A stretch of 64,000 nucleotides of DNA from Lateolabrax maculatus (Eukaryota > Chordata > Actinopteri > Acropomatiformes > Lateolabracidae), in contig CM062210.1 of NCBI GenBank assembly GCA_031216445.1, forward strand, positions 11,791,501 through 11,855,500, in the 5' to 3' direction. A model generated the notes under the pieces. It was not told where the DNA came from and searched no databases. It saw only the letters and a program-made list of their open reading frames with translations. Positions within the stretch are counted from its first letter, which is position 1. Each line of letters begins with the position of its first letter. This document shows positions 1-12,000 of this stretch, piece after piece. The translations under genes were made by a program, and so were the position numbers.

Positions 1-1167
1 TCAGTCGTGTGAATACCGCTGTGTGTTATTCACACACGCTCTGACTTCACTGGTCGGCTTCCAGCTCCCAGGCCTCCTCCGTGTGTGTGAGTGTGTGTAG
101 GTGGGTGAGACTGAATCAGCTACACCTCGGATCTGAGCACCACTCCAGGTCCAGCTGTGAACCCAGTTACAGTGAAGCAGCACAATCTGCAGTGACCTGC
201 AGGTCCGTTTGGGTAATTCCAGTAATTTCACAATTGAGGAAACGGCTGCCATTCCATGTAGACGGGGTCATGTGTGGCTCACGGTGCTTGTGCAGCAGGT
301 GATTGGAAATCTCATGATTCCTAAATCGGTTTATGCAGTAAGTTGGCTGGTGGATCAGAACAGAAGCTTAAGCCCTTGTTTGTTTTTTTTTATTGTGGGT
401 TAGTGGGATTGGAGACAGGAACTGTTTGCCACAGAGTGGAGCTAGACGCAGGCAACAAAAACACTTCTCCTGTGCAGCTTGTAGTGGCCTAACACCCAGT
501 AATGCTGCTTTATACTGTAGCTATGTGTCTATCCTTTGTGTGTTGAATTCAAGGGTCAAAAATCTAATTTCGCTTCAAGCCTAATTCCTTTCTATAGGTG
601 GGGTTAGCAAGTCCCAAAGAGTTTATAAAGTCACAGGTATCTGTTACAGATAATTAGGCTGCAGGTAATTTGATTGGTGGAATATCGGTGTGGGCGGACA
701 CTAAAATTAAGTTCATATTAATAGGCAGTTAACCAGCTGGGGGGCTGATATTAGCCATTGCTCTGTGATTTGAGCACTCCTACATTATCGTGACTTAAAT
801 AGGGAAATCCGTACAGAGTGCTGACGTTACCAGACTATTTGTTGCTGTGGGCTTTAGTCTGGCCATTTGCCGTCACCACAGCTGGAACCATGAAAGAGAG
901 ATAACCAGCGCCTGCTAGACCCCGTCCTTTCCATAATGCGGGACAAACTCTGAGTTTGTCATTGAGCAGGATTTGGCAATGACTCAGCAAGTGTTGAAAT
1001 AACATGAATGAAAAGCTGGATTAACTAGTTTTTACTTTCTGAGTGGAAGTTAGTTAGCCTGGCTTGCTTGCTTACAGTATCACGAGTGAAATACAAACAC
1101 GATGGGTTCTTTGAAATCTTGAATATTGTAAAGGGTCGGACTTCTTGAATCAATATTTTTTGGGGTT

Positions 1168-1585
1168 ATACTATAGACTTTATATAAGAAATGGATGTTT
1201 GGCATTTTGGCCATCGCCATCTTGTTTTTTTGCATCGCCCCCTGCTGGCCATTCGAAAGAATGCAGGATTGAGTCAGTGCCTTACTATGCATAACTTTAA
1301 GCCTTAATATAATTTAAATAGGTGAGTTATATAAAACTTCAGCCCCTGTACAGTTTACATGAAAACCGTTTTTTGTACCAGGCTGTAAACATGTTTATTT
1401 CTGCTGTAAAGATGGGGTTTTTAACATGGGCATCTATGGGGATTGACTTGCTTTTGGAGACAGTCTCAAGTGGCCAGGGAACTGCAGTTTTTGGCAATTT
1501 GGCATTTTTCAGCCCCAGAGGTTGGCGTTTAGGTTATACAGGGCCATGACGCACCACCAGAGTTGTCAGTCAAAAGGCCTGAAAC
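1168..1585. repeat. dispersed teleost repeat, unclassified
   Basis: The stretch begins actatagactttatataa and includes phrases such as gtaaacatgtttatttctgc and cagccccagaggttggcg, which I recognise as recurring in many percomorph genomes. No protein domain or clear inverted ends are visible, so I leave the class open. Confidence 0.5.
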
Positions 1586-2883
1586 TTCCTCAAATATGTC
1601 CAAAAATGGCCTTGTCCTCTTTTGGAAAATGGAAAAACAGGTAAGTTAATAGTTGCAGAATCATTATAGTTTTATATTTCCTTAAACAAAAAGTGGTAAG
1701 AATTCAAATTTCAGTTTGACCTTAATTCGGTAGTCTAGCCAAATTTATTCTCCAAGAAGGTTAAACAGACTTTAGGGATTTATTTACCCAGCACTGGTGC
1801 GTTGCTGCTGGTGAAGAACTTAAGTCAGTTATATTTCAATCATGGCATCTAAGGTCAGGACTTTTAATCCACCTACAAACATTTACAAAGGAAAAGCCTT
1901 GTAGATCAGTAACCACTGCACACAGATTTACCCAAATAGAAATTTTAATGCCTGTATTGAATCTCTATTCCCTCTGAATCCCCCCCCTCCCCACACTATT
2001 GGCTCTGGACTACAGCGGCTGGTTCTGCAGATGTGATCTATCAGAAACAACTCCAGTGTAGGAGGAGCCCCACGGTCGTGTCTCATATCCTGGTCGGCAG
2101 GCAGGAGAGGATGTGACCTACATGATTGGCAGAAGAATCAGATTTCTGCTTTCTGACTAAGAATTAAGCTTGATGTCTCTCTCATTAACTTTAAGAGCGA
2201 CATTGCTTTTTGTCCTCCTCTTTTCTTCTATACGGATTTGGCCTGAAATGATAGAAACCTCTCTTCGAAGCTGGATGAATAGTAATCTTTCTTCCCCTCC
2301 TCTAACTTCACCCCTCACTTATTTTCTCACTTTCTTGCTCCTCATCCCTCCCTTAGGCAGTTCGCTGTCTGATCTCCTGCCACAGTGAACTCTCTGTAGC
2401 ATAAAAGAAATAAGATATTGGCACCGCAGGATTTTCATACTCATTGCACATTCCTCGCCTGTCAACCCAAGAGCTCCCTATATGAAAGTGAAATATTAGC
2501 AAAAAAGAAGTAGAAATATGTTTTTTATTTCCATGTATACTGTCCATATATACTGTATTTCCATTTATCCAAATAATTTTGGATTATTTCTAATCAAACG
2601 TTACTGCTTACATTTGCTTAAGAGTTACACGGTTGCACATTGAAAGCTGCCTTAAAAATATGAGTTAACTGAACTAAACTTGATTTTGTTCAAAGTCGGA
2701 TCATGACTTATTATTATGTTACTAATATACTGTCAGTTCACTGAACTTGAGAAAACAAGTTCATTAAACTTAAGATATGAACTTGAATCAACAACATAGT
2801 CACATGTTAAAGTCACATTTGCTGTGCAGTGACATTCTTTTAAATGTATAGAAATTGATTGAAATGGATACTTAGTTTAATAC

Positions 2884-3098
2884 TTAAAGCTGGAGTCCGG
2901 GACTTTTACATATTGATTAACTTGTTACATTCAAGCCCTTGCCAAACAAGTTCACACAATGCTGATTACACATATCACCACCAGGTAAATCTGTCTGTAT
3001 TTTGCAGTATATGTCTGTGGAGACATTCCCACGCTGGCGCACTGGTAGTGATGTACGTCAGCCAAGAGGGAGACAAAAGTTCTGCACCCCAGCTTTAA
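2884..3098. mobile_element. 215-bp inverted-repeat element (MITE-like), TTAA ends
   Basis: The left end TTAAAGCTGGAGTCCGGGAC and the reverse complement of the right end, TTAAAGCTGGGGTGCAGAAC, match at 16 of 20 bases. The body has no coding capacity. TTAA at both borders suggests a TTAA-targeting transposase (piggyBac-like), as inference. Confidence 0.75.
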
Positions 3099-5410
3099 GA
3101 CACACAGCAGGTTTCCATCATGTCGGTTTTCTATAACAAAAGGAAGCATCTCTGGAGAGTTTTAAATCTCAAACAATTCATGCTGGGAGGTCTGATAATA
3201 AGATGATCATGTTTTTTCAGAAACTTAATATGATGAGTACAATGAACTCTCAGCTGTACATTCATTCAACTCATAATTTTAAGTCATAAGACCTCCCAGC
3301 AGAATAATTCCTATTTATATGTTACGAAGTGGTCTCAAAATTAAAAATAGGAATTTTAAATTGACTTAATTTGAAATTAATAAAATGTATATGTTTACAT
3401 TAAGTCAGTGATAAGGGATTAGCTGATTCCACTAAATTCCTGTATGATGTTTTACAGTGTACCACAGTACAGAGTGGACAGTGGTCCAGTTGAGTAGTAA
3501 CATAATGGCTCATCTGAATGTGTCTCATGACGTGGATTATTTTTCAAAATTATAGAACTACAAATAGTCATAATCATAGCACATAGTGACGAAGTCATGG
3601 ATCAAATTTGCATTTGGAGCATATTTTATTGGCCATTACTCATAACTCACCAGCAGGTCGAGGGTGATGATGGGGCCTCAGGCAGTCACAGTTCTCAAAT
3701 TCATTCATGTGAACTACCAGGTCACTATTTCTGGAGGCTGGAGTCGCACACTCCTGAATGTTTAATTACTCTTTGAATTTAAATTATAATCAATTTTGGC
3801 TGCATGTCTTAAAATTCAAGAGAGGCGTCTTTATATAAGATATGGATGCAAAAACTTTTAATAGATGTGATCGCAAAGAAGGTGAAGATACAAATGGAAT
3901 AGATGGGAATACACAAATCTAAAAGGCTTTTGAAAATTAATTTTATAATTGTATTCAATTTAAAGGCAAAATGATGAAAATAGTGTAGGAATTCACAATA
4001 AGCATTTTAACTTAATTGTATGCATAACAACATTTTTTACAGTTTAAACATTTAACAGTTTTATCAATTAAGTAATTGATAACCAACCACTAAAAATCTG
4101 ATTGTTCCTGGCACACTTCAACTTTTATAAAAATTACCATAAACGTGCTTGTGGGAGGTTTTTATTTTTATGTAAATTTTATTTTAACTCGTTTGATTTC
4201 AAATAAATGTTTCAAATTATGTCTCTATGTATTATAGTACAATGTTTTTTAAAAGACCTCAGAAGGCTGGCTGGTATTCACCACATGTCTTTTGAAGCAT
4301 ATGCACATGCATGCTGAGAAATATAATACACACATCTCACACACTTGGACTTTGTGGATTTAATGCTCTGGGAAATAGAGCCAGTGTAAATGAATAACAA
4401 TTAGCTGAATATGCTAATGTGAGTCTCCCACTCTCCCTGTACTGCTGGAGTTCTGAGGGACTTCAGATGATGTGTATGTACACACCCTTATTGCTCTCTC
4501 TCTCTCTTTTTCTCCTTCTCTCCCTCTCCCTCTGTCTCTGCTGCATATCAATGGTTGTGCATTGCTCCAGGCCTCTGTCTCATTGCACCTCCTCTCCCAT
4601 TTTTCAGCACTTTAAATGAGGCTTAGCTTGTGCTTCACTGCAGAGCTGACTGCACTCCGCTCACCTTGTTTAGTCATGATTTCCCACCTGAGCGAGGAGT
4701 GCTGTTTGATCTCATTTGTTTAAAATCATCTGATGTTATTAATTCTGTACCTCCTGGGCTTCTGGGACTAGCAGGTTGGTGCTGGCCGGCTCCCTGAATG
4801 CTTGTCTGCTTGCCCCTGTGGTCAGCTCTGACAGTGCTGTCTGGAAGCCTCTTGCATATTGTTCTTGCCTTTCTCCTGCTACATTGTATTTATATATTGC
4901 ATTGTGCTTTCTGGCATTTGTTGTGGCAGTTTTTTTTCATTCATGTTGTACGTTTATTTAATCAGCATATTTATACATTTTTCATACTGTAACCTGTTAG
5001 GTGAAGTAAATACAGAAATAATACAAATAGTCAAACATTTGCCATAATTGGAGACATTCCATATTGGAAAGTGTTGATTGGCTTGTCATGAGATCTACAG
5101 TCAGAACAGAGCAGCAGGGGTTACATTTCACATCATGTCGCTATTTTCATTCATCAAATGAAGCACAATCAATGCGTCAGTTTTACAAAAACAAATAAAC
5201 AGCAGACAGGCTTCTTCTGTCTTTGCTGTAGACCTGCTTCTGCTGCAGAGGAGGATAACATGCGAAAAGTTAACCTGAAAAAATTACCTTACCATATAAC
5301 AAATATAGACAGTTCAGTGTTATTAAGCGGTTGGCAGTTGAAATACCACAGGACATCTTGAAGCAGGTAGAGTAGCCCAGAGCAACCAAAAAAAATGGAA
5401 AACAATAGGA

Positions 5411-5455
5411 ATCTCTCCCTCCCTCTCTCCCTCTCCCTCTCCCTCTGTCTCTGTG
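5411..5455. repeat. CTCCCT-type polypyrimidine tract
   Basis: About 45 bp of CT on the plus strand with CTCCCT units; a similar tract is at 4494-4540. Confidence 0.9.
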
Positions 5456-7558
5456 TCTTTTGGGCTATTTGTTCAGAGCAGCAGCAGAGGAGCTCGGGTG
5501 ATGCGGTCTGATTCAAACGGGATCAAAGCAGCCGTTCGTATCAGGGCTGCCAATGGGAAAAATATCAAAGCAGCAAGCATACACACATGCACACGTATTC
5601 AGTCGACACACACGTATATACAAACTCTGAGGCACTGTGTGTACATCCTGCATGAGAGCTCACGAGAGCACAGATACACAAACAGACACACAAATGCAGC
5701 ACTATCTATCTGGTGTTGTGATCATTTTTTTCACAAGGAAATCAGATCCAAGACATTTTGTGCATGTACATGTGAATGTGTGTTTGTTTTCTTCAGTATG
5801 TATCTTCTGTGTGTTTGAGATGATATTTGCTTGATGTGATGCTTTAATGGTCTGAATAGACTACAACTGTGAGTGTCAAACACTCACTGTCTTTCTGACT
5901 GGCTGGTTTGATGGATGACTGATTAACTGCTTCTCACCATGTATATACTGTATAGGTTAAAAGCAACATTCGCTGATGACAGATTGAATGTGAATGAATG
6001 TGAATTTAGGAAATAATTAGAAATGTGTTAATTGTGCTATCTTACAAAGGGTATTTCTCATTATTTTGTGACATTTTATAACTAAATGATAATCCCAATT
6101 GAAAGATTATTTATGATGAAAATAAATGTTTCAACCTTGATATAGATAATTGCTGCGTTTTGTGATTGCATTGTGGCGGATTTTCTTGGTCTTTGTGGGG
6201 TGGGCACTTTAATGCGCGTGACATAATAAATAGTATATCCAACTAACGTTAATTTGTGTGTGAGTGCCATTTGTAGCAAGTGCATTTGCTCTCACCTGCA
6301 GAGGTGAGCTGTAGAAACCCTGCAGGTTCTGTAGTGGCTGCCTAAGTTGTAGATTCATGCATTTTGAATGAAGGTCTCTCTATATATCTTTTAGTCCCTC
6401 TCTCTCTCTCTCACTCTTTTACTCTTACTGTCTGTCACTCCGCTGTGTATTTCTGCTCTCCTCTCTCTGAGGTGCTGAATCTTCTCCACACGTCTTCAGC
6501 GGAAATCATTTTTTACGCCACCAAACAGCCGCCGGACACACATCTCCACACTCTGTTTCTGTTTACTTCAACACTTTCTGAAGCGTGCACATCTTGGTTA
6601 AATTGGTTGCAGCAAACACTTTTTCCCAGCCTGAGCAAGTGAGTGAGTTTGATATCCTCCGAACCTGCCTCCCTCCTCTTTCTCAGTCTGCTGTTGATGC
6701 GCTGATGGTAAATATCGCCTGCCTACCTGCAGAGTACACGCACTGACGTAATGGCTTCCACCTGCCGTCACTGCCTCAAAATACCTGCAGGCAGACAAAA
6801 ACTCATATCTCTGCTGTCCACAAACACACTGCTGCACGCACACAGAAACACACACACACACACGCGCTCGCACACACACCCTTTCTCAGACACGCACGGA
6901 TGTAACACAACTTGTAGGACAAAGTAACCGCTGCAAAAACATTCTCAAACATCAACAGTTACAGGACTCTGAGTACAAAGACAGAATGAAACAGACACAA
7001 AGACAGACAAAAACACAAGGGGACAAACAAGAAAGGGAAGGAAGAAAGGAGGCCGAGTGTAGGCTAAACACATATTTGAGCAAGCTCATCATGCACACTA
7101 ATCTCTTCCTTCACCACCTCCACATGCCACAACACACACAGAGCATTTTGCCCTTCATTCTGCATTGGCTGTAGTTTTTACAGTGTAATGGGATGGAGGA
7201 GGCGGCTTTTGGACAGCAGTCTGATTTCCAGTCAAGTGCAGTTCATTAGTTTGTCTCACCACTGTCTATATTTATGCCCTCAATGCTGCTGTGGGCTATA
7301 CAGAGAACACAGGTTTCCTCCTTCAAGAACAATTTAATAGCACCTACCTTTCACATTACTCCCTGTGGGTTGTTGCTTCAGTATGCCTATCAACCGCCTA
7401 ACAATTAGCTTTCCAGAATTTACATTTTATACATTTATGTGATGTTTTCTTTCAGTAAGGAGTGCTGCAGTCACAGCCACAGCACTACTATAGTTTTGCT
7501 ACATAAATAAACATGAACCAAGCAAAGGAATAGTTTGATTATTCTATTTGTCACTTAT

Positions 7559-7931
7559 TTAAAAGTGCCCTGTGGAGTTTTCTTGTAAACAAACAAAAGA
7601 TATGTTTACATTCTCTGTTACTCTCTAAAACATATTGTTTACCCGTGAGGTCTAATAAACGTGTCAAGTGCATTTCCTTCCTCATAAAACATTTGCAGAG
7701 TTGATTTTTTTTTTTAAAGTATATTAAATCCAGTACTGTTTACATCCATGTTTACTAGCTTACAGTCTTTTTCTTCCCTTGCTTTGCTGGTGCATTGCAG
7801 CATATCTTGGCATGTTACCGCGTCACTCGTGCATCATGTGTGTGCATGAGACAAACAGAGCGGGGGCCCACTCATTAAAAAACTGCTCTATAGCGCTACT
7901 AGAGGTCTAAAAGTCCACAGGGAACCTTTAA
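7559..7931. mobile_element. 373-bp inverted-repeat element (MITE-like), TTAA ends
   Basis: The left end TTAAAAGTGCCCTGTGGAGT pairs with the reverse complement of the right end, TTAAAGGTTCCCTGTGGACT (16 of 20). Non-coding. A different family from the element at 2884 but the same TTAA border. Confidence 0.75.
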
Positions 7932-9683
7932 TCTCCAATATAGTATAGAGTATAAACACACATAGGAAACAACCATTTATTTCAATGAAATCCATCAGTT
8001 ATACTGCCTGTGAGAGAACAGAAAACACTCTTCTTCCTTCATGTATCTCTTTTACTTCTTCCTTTCATGCATCAGGTGCCAAATATCGCACAAACATTAT
8101 AACTCTGAATAAAGCTTAAGTCACCTAAGTGACAAACAGCCATTAATTTAAACAGATGTCTGAAAAAAATATATATATATTTTAAATAAGTGACATCCCC
8201 AGCAGCCTGCAGTGCAGCTGCATATCTGGCCCTCCCCAATCTCTTCCAGTATTGACTTTGCCCTCAGATGGAGAGGATCACCTTGATGTCTGCACTGATC
8301 AGACTCAGAGGTCATTGATAATGATCAAAACAATTTCTACTGAGAGGCAGAGAGAGAAAGTGTCCATACACCCACACCTTCCACCCTCCAGCTCCCCTGG
8401 TTCATGGCTTCAATTACTCAGTGTGACGGCATTAGTATGAATAATGCAGTGGTCCCTGCCCTGGCCTGGAGTACGATTTACGCCTGTGTATGCACACTGA
8501 CATGAATGAGAGAGGCCAAAAGTTCTTATGAATGATCAAAGTCGAGTGGGAACAAGAAGAGCAGCAATGCAGAGGCTGACACAGGTCATCCAAATGAGTT
8601 TATCCAGTGAACTCATTTAGTCCAACATATAACACTATGTGATCTCTGTACTCAGCTGTTGTTATTACCCAGCATTCCTATGTTTAATAGTGTTTAAAGC
8701 TTTTTTGCCCTGGGATGTTTTTGCTTCAGGCTCCTCTGACACTGTTGAGGGATGTTTTATCGTAATGAGGCTTACATGGGTAATTAAAAATAAAATGTAC
8801 CATAGATTAAAAAATTATAATCCAACTGCATGGCAAAGTAGGCTAAAATGTGTCTACACACTGTGGTACCATTTTTCCAGGGTGGTATTGTGATCAGTAA
8901 GTCATGCAGGGTGGAGTTGACTGTCCCAGGGGCCATCAGTTGATGAATGCTGCTGTATTTTGTCTATATGACATCCATCCCCACACGTAATATTTTATCC
9001 TCGCTCCTACCTAACAGCATCACTCTTCTCCAATATGTAATGGTCTCACATGATCTCTAGCCTGATTATACGCTAGCCATCTGTGCAGGGCGATACTGTT
9101 ACAGTCTGACCACTATAATTTGCATCAAACATAAACACCAACCCTTTGAATGTTTTGTTTTTCAGGTTTTAACACACATTTTAATTGCCATAGAACCCAT
9201 TCAACAGAAGAAATTTTTAGAAAGAAACCTTTATCAACCTCACAAATTTGACACATTTTATCCTGTGTATCAAAATGTATTTGGTAATCTGTCATACTGT
9301 ACTGTGTTAAGAAACTCTTTGTTACTGTGATCCCTCTCTACAACTAATAGGTTCTGATGGGAAATAAAGACTGAGAGACATGAAAGAAGTGATGAAAACA
9401 TGACAAAAACTGGAAAGACGGATGGATGCAAAAGGCAAGCCAGAAAAACAAAGGCCAACAGTGGCTATTAATGTTATTTCAGACCAAAGTAAACGGCACA
9501 GTGAGATTTCTCCTCTTCTGTTGGTGAGCCATTCCCCTCTCAATCCCTCCATCTGTCTCTGCCACCACAAAATCAGTGATGGCACGGAGAAAAACACCAC
9601 GCTGTAAATGGGAAAGGACAGATGAGTAAGAGATCGGAGATAAACGTGTGTATGCCGTGTGCGTGTGTATGTGGATGCATCTG

Positions 9684-9812
9684 GTGTGTGTGTGTGTGTG
9701 TGTTTTTGTGTTTTGTTTGTGATCTGTGTGCCGTGCATCAATGATTCATCGTCATCCGTCTCCCACGCCCTGTCTGCCAGACTGAGTTGGGAGAGTGTTG
9801 TTTGCTCTGTAC

Positions 9813-9844
<32 letters not shown>
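9684..9844. repeat. two (GT)n microsatellites (9684-9702, 9815-9844)
   Basis: Two GT runs separated by about 110 bp of unique sequence. Confidence 0.95.
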
Positions 9845-9847
<3 letters not shown>

Positions 9848-10893
9848 TGTTATATGAAAGCTCAAGGTACGGTCACGTTTGCCTTTCAGTCCAACCAAAC
9901 TGCCCCGCACTCAGCACTGAAAAGGGTTGGGTGTCACAGGTCCGATGAAGGTCATAAGAAAATATTGAGCAGAGTGATAATAAACTGCAAACATTCTGTG
10001 AGAGCGATGCAGCAATTTGTATTCTAGTCTACTGTAATTTACAAAACAGGGTGAGAATAATTACCCCTTCATTTTCACACCCAGTTTGCATCAACACAAC
10101 ATTGTTTCGACTGGCCGACCATGCAGATTTGCAAGTAGAATAATGGTGAGCTTTGACCTGCGTGTCAGCTGGATCCAACACTGAAACAGGAAACACAGTC
10201 TTGAATTTCTCAGTTGCATGAGCTTCAATTAAAGACAGATGCAAGTGTGGCTAGGCCTTTACACTCCATGCCAGAGGACGAATCAGCTTGAGATAATGCG
10301 TCAAGGACATGATCTCTCACCGTCTTCCCAAAATGTGGACGGAGCCAATTAAAAGCTTGGAATTTCTCAAAAAAAGGACAGAGGCATTGTTGCAGTTTCA
10401 AGCTTTCTGTTTTAACAAAAAACAAAACCATCAGCAGTAGCAGGGTGAAGTGTCAGGACACAACAGATAATAAAGTCCTGACTTTTCCAAGGATCACTAT
10501 CTGATCTGGTAGAGTGGGATTCACAGCTATCTTCAGCTCACACCATCAGTGGCTTTGTTGCTGTGTGAAGTTGCTGAGTAGCTGTCTCTTGTTGCCAACA
10601 TGCCTGCTGTTGTGTGTTGGTGTTGTTACTCATGTGAGAATCTTTTAGGAAGTATACAAACTGTAGTCCAATCTACATTTTGTAAAGTTTTAACAGTTGA
10701 TACAAGTGCGCATATTAATATAAGCTGTAGGAAAGTGGCTCGTTACAATTGTCTTTTTTTACATTTTGTGTTTGGATCCGTCAATCATTTTGGGATTGAT
10801 AACATGTTTAATCCAGTATTCTGACTATTGATGATTTGTGATTGTGTTTACATCTGGATCACAGATTGAGTCATTATTGATTCTCAGGGGTCA

Positions 10894-10915
10894 AACCCTA
10901 ACCCTAACCTTACCC
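10894..10915. repeat. short interstitial telomere-like motif
   Basis: CCCTAACCCTAACCTTACCC: two perfect TTAGGG-type units and a degenerate one, in the 5' flank of coiled-coil copy A and absent from copy B. Confidence 0.7.
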
Positions 10916-11184
10916 AATAAAACAAGCTATACAGGTAAACCTATGAAAAGCTCCATGTAAACTGAATGTAAACCAGAACTGTGGAACTTTTGATCATCAA
11001 TGCAACAGTTCAATTTTATGATCAGGTCTTTATATACAGCAGAAACTGTGCAGATGGAATGATTTTATTTCAGACATTTGAACAAGTGAAAATCCACTGT
11101 GACAGAAAGAAAACTTTCAGCAGAGACGATACTCAGACCACTGATAGCGACAACAGTTGATCCAAGACAAACTATAGGTGTACC

Positions 11185-11764
11185 ATGACCTTCAAGCTGA
11201 ACCTGTCAGCCCGGGGCTCCAACAAGTGGGCCAAGCAGCTGGAGGACTGTGAGACAGCAAATGAGGTTCTAGGCACCCAGGTCGAGGTGTTGAAGGCTCA
11301 TCTCCAGGGAGCTGTACAGCACATTGCCAGTCAGGAGGAGAAGGTCGGTGAGCTCTCTACCAGGCTGGAGATGGAGACCGTAGAAAACAAGTTTCTATTG
11401 AAAACAAGTTTCTATTGAAAACAAGTTTCTATTGAAGCAGGTAGAGCAGCTCACCAACTAGCTCCAGAAAGAGAGGAGCGAGAGACTGCAGCTGAGTGAC
11501 CTGTTGCAGCAAGAAAAAGACACCCATCAACAAGAACTTGAGGCTGAGAAAATTTCTCACGCTGAAAAGGTGAGAGTGGACCAGGAGCTGATCCAGGGAC
11601 TGAGGGATAAGCTGGATGCCCTCCGTCAAGACTTGGAGAGCTTGGAAACAAGAGTCCACCACTTCCTCGGTTTGAGGAAGAAGAACAAGGAGAGGCGGGA
11701 GAAGGAGTCCCCATCTTCCACCTCATCTTCCAGTCCTGCCACCTCACAGACTGACCTCAGCTGA
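11185..11764 (+). pseudogene. broken copy A of an unrecognised coiled-coil gene
   Basis: The ATG opens MTFKLNLSARGSNKWAKQ and a heptad-like Glu/Leu/Gln-rich coiled coil. A further frame reaches LRKKNKERREKESPSSTSS and a TGA at 11762-11764. Two lesions break it. A 17-bp unit is present three times (11383-11433), where the frame needs one or four copies, and a TAG sits where a Gln codon is likely (after QLTN, near 11458). Without them the frame would be about 190 codons with no intron. A TATATA box at 11031 lies about 150 bp before the ATG. I do not recognise the family. It lies inside the presumed first myrip intron, same strand. It could be a decayed gene, a retrocopy or part of a repeat family. 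Confidence 0.7.
11383..11433 (+). repeat. 17-bp direct repeat, three copies
   Basis: Three perfect tandem copies of GAAAACAAGTTTCTATT sit inside coiled-coil copy A. The two extra copies add 34 bp and shift the frame. Confidence 0.95.
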
Positions 11765-12000
11765 GCGGCTGTAGGGAGTGTTCATGATCCTCCTCATGTC
11801 AGCGTGGATAACCCCTCCAATTTTTCTGACACATCCAAAGCTCCAAATCAATCAGCTTAAAAAAGTCAATTAACACATTTCTAAATAATAGTTCTGCTTG
11901 TGTAGCCGTATCTTGTAGAAGTTGTTAAGTGTTATTACACACAACACTGAATGATCAATTTTAAGGACGGCAGGATTGTGTTTTGTCTATACTGGGTTTA

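Larger units (their letters stand above)
1..10775 (+). other. left intronic stretch, no gene found
   Basis: AT-rich sequence with the repeat at 1168, the two TTAA elements, polypyrimidine tracts and short ORFs with no recognisable domain. I searched for the myrip start (MGRKLDLS-type) and CxxC zinc-finger exons and saw none. Presumed myrip intron by position only; 5' UTR exons could be present unseen. Confidence 0.5.

Noticed and set aside
9322..9741. HTHTHT / VCVCVC-rich ORFs over GT repeats (also 16705-16968, 24771-25085, 31616-31847)
   Set aside because: Translations of dinucleotide microsatellites.
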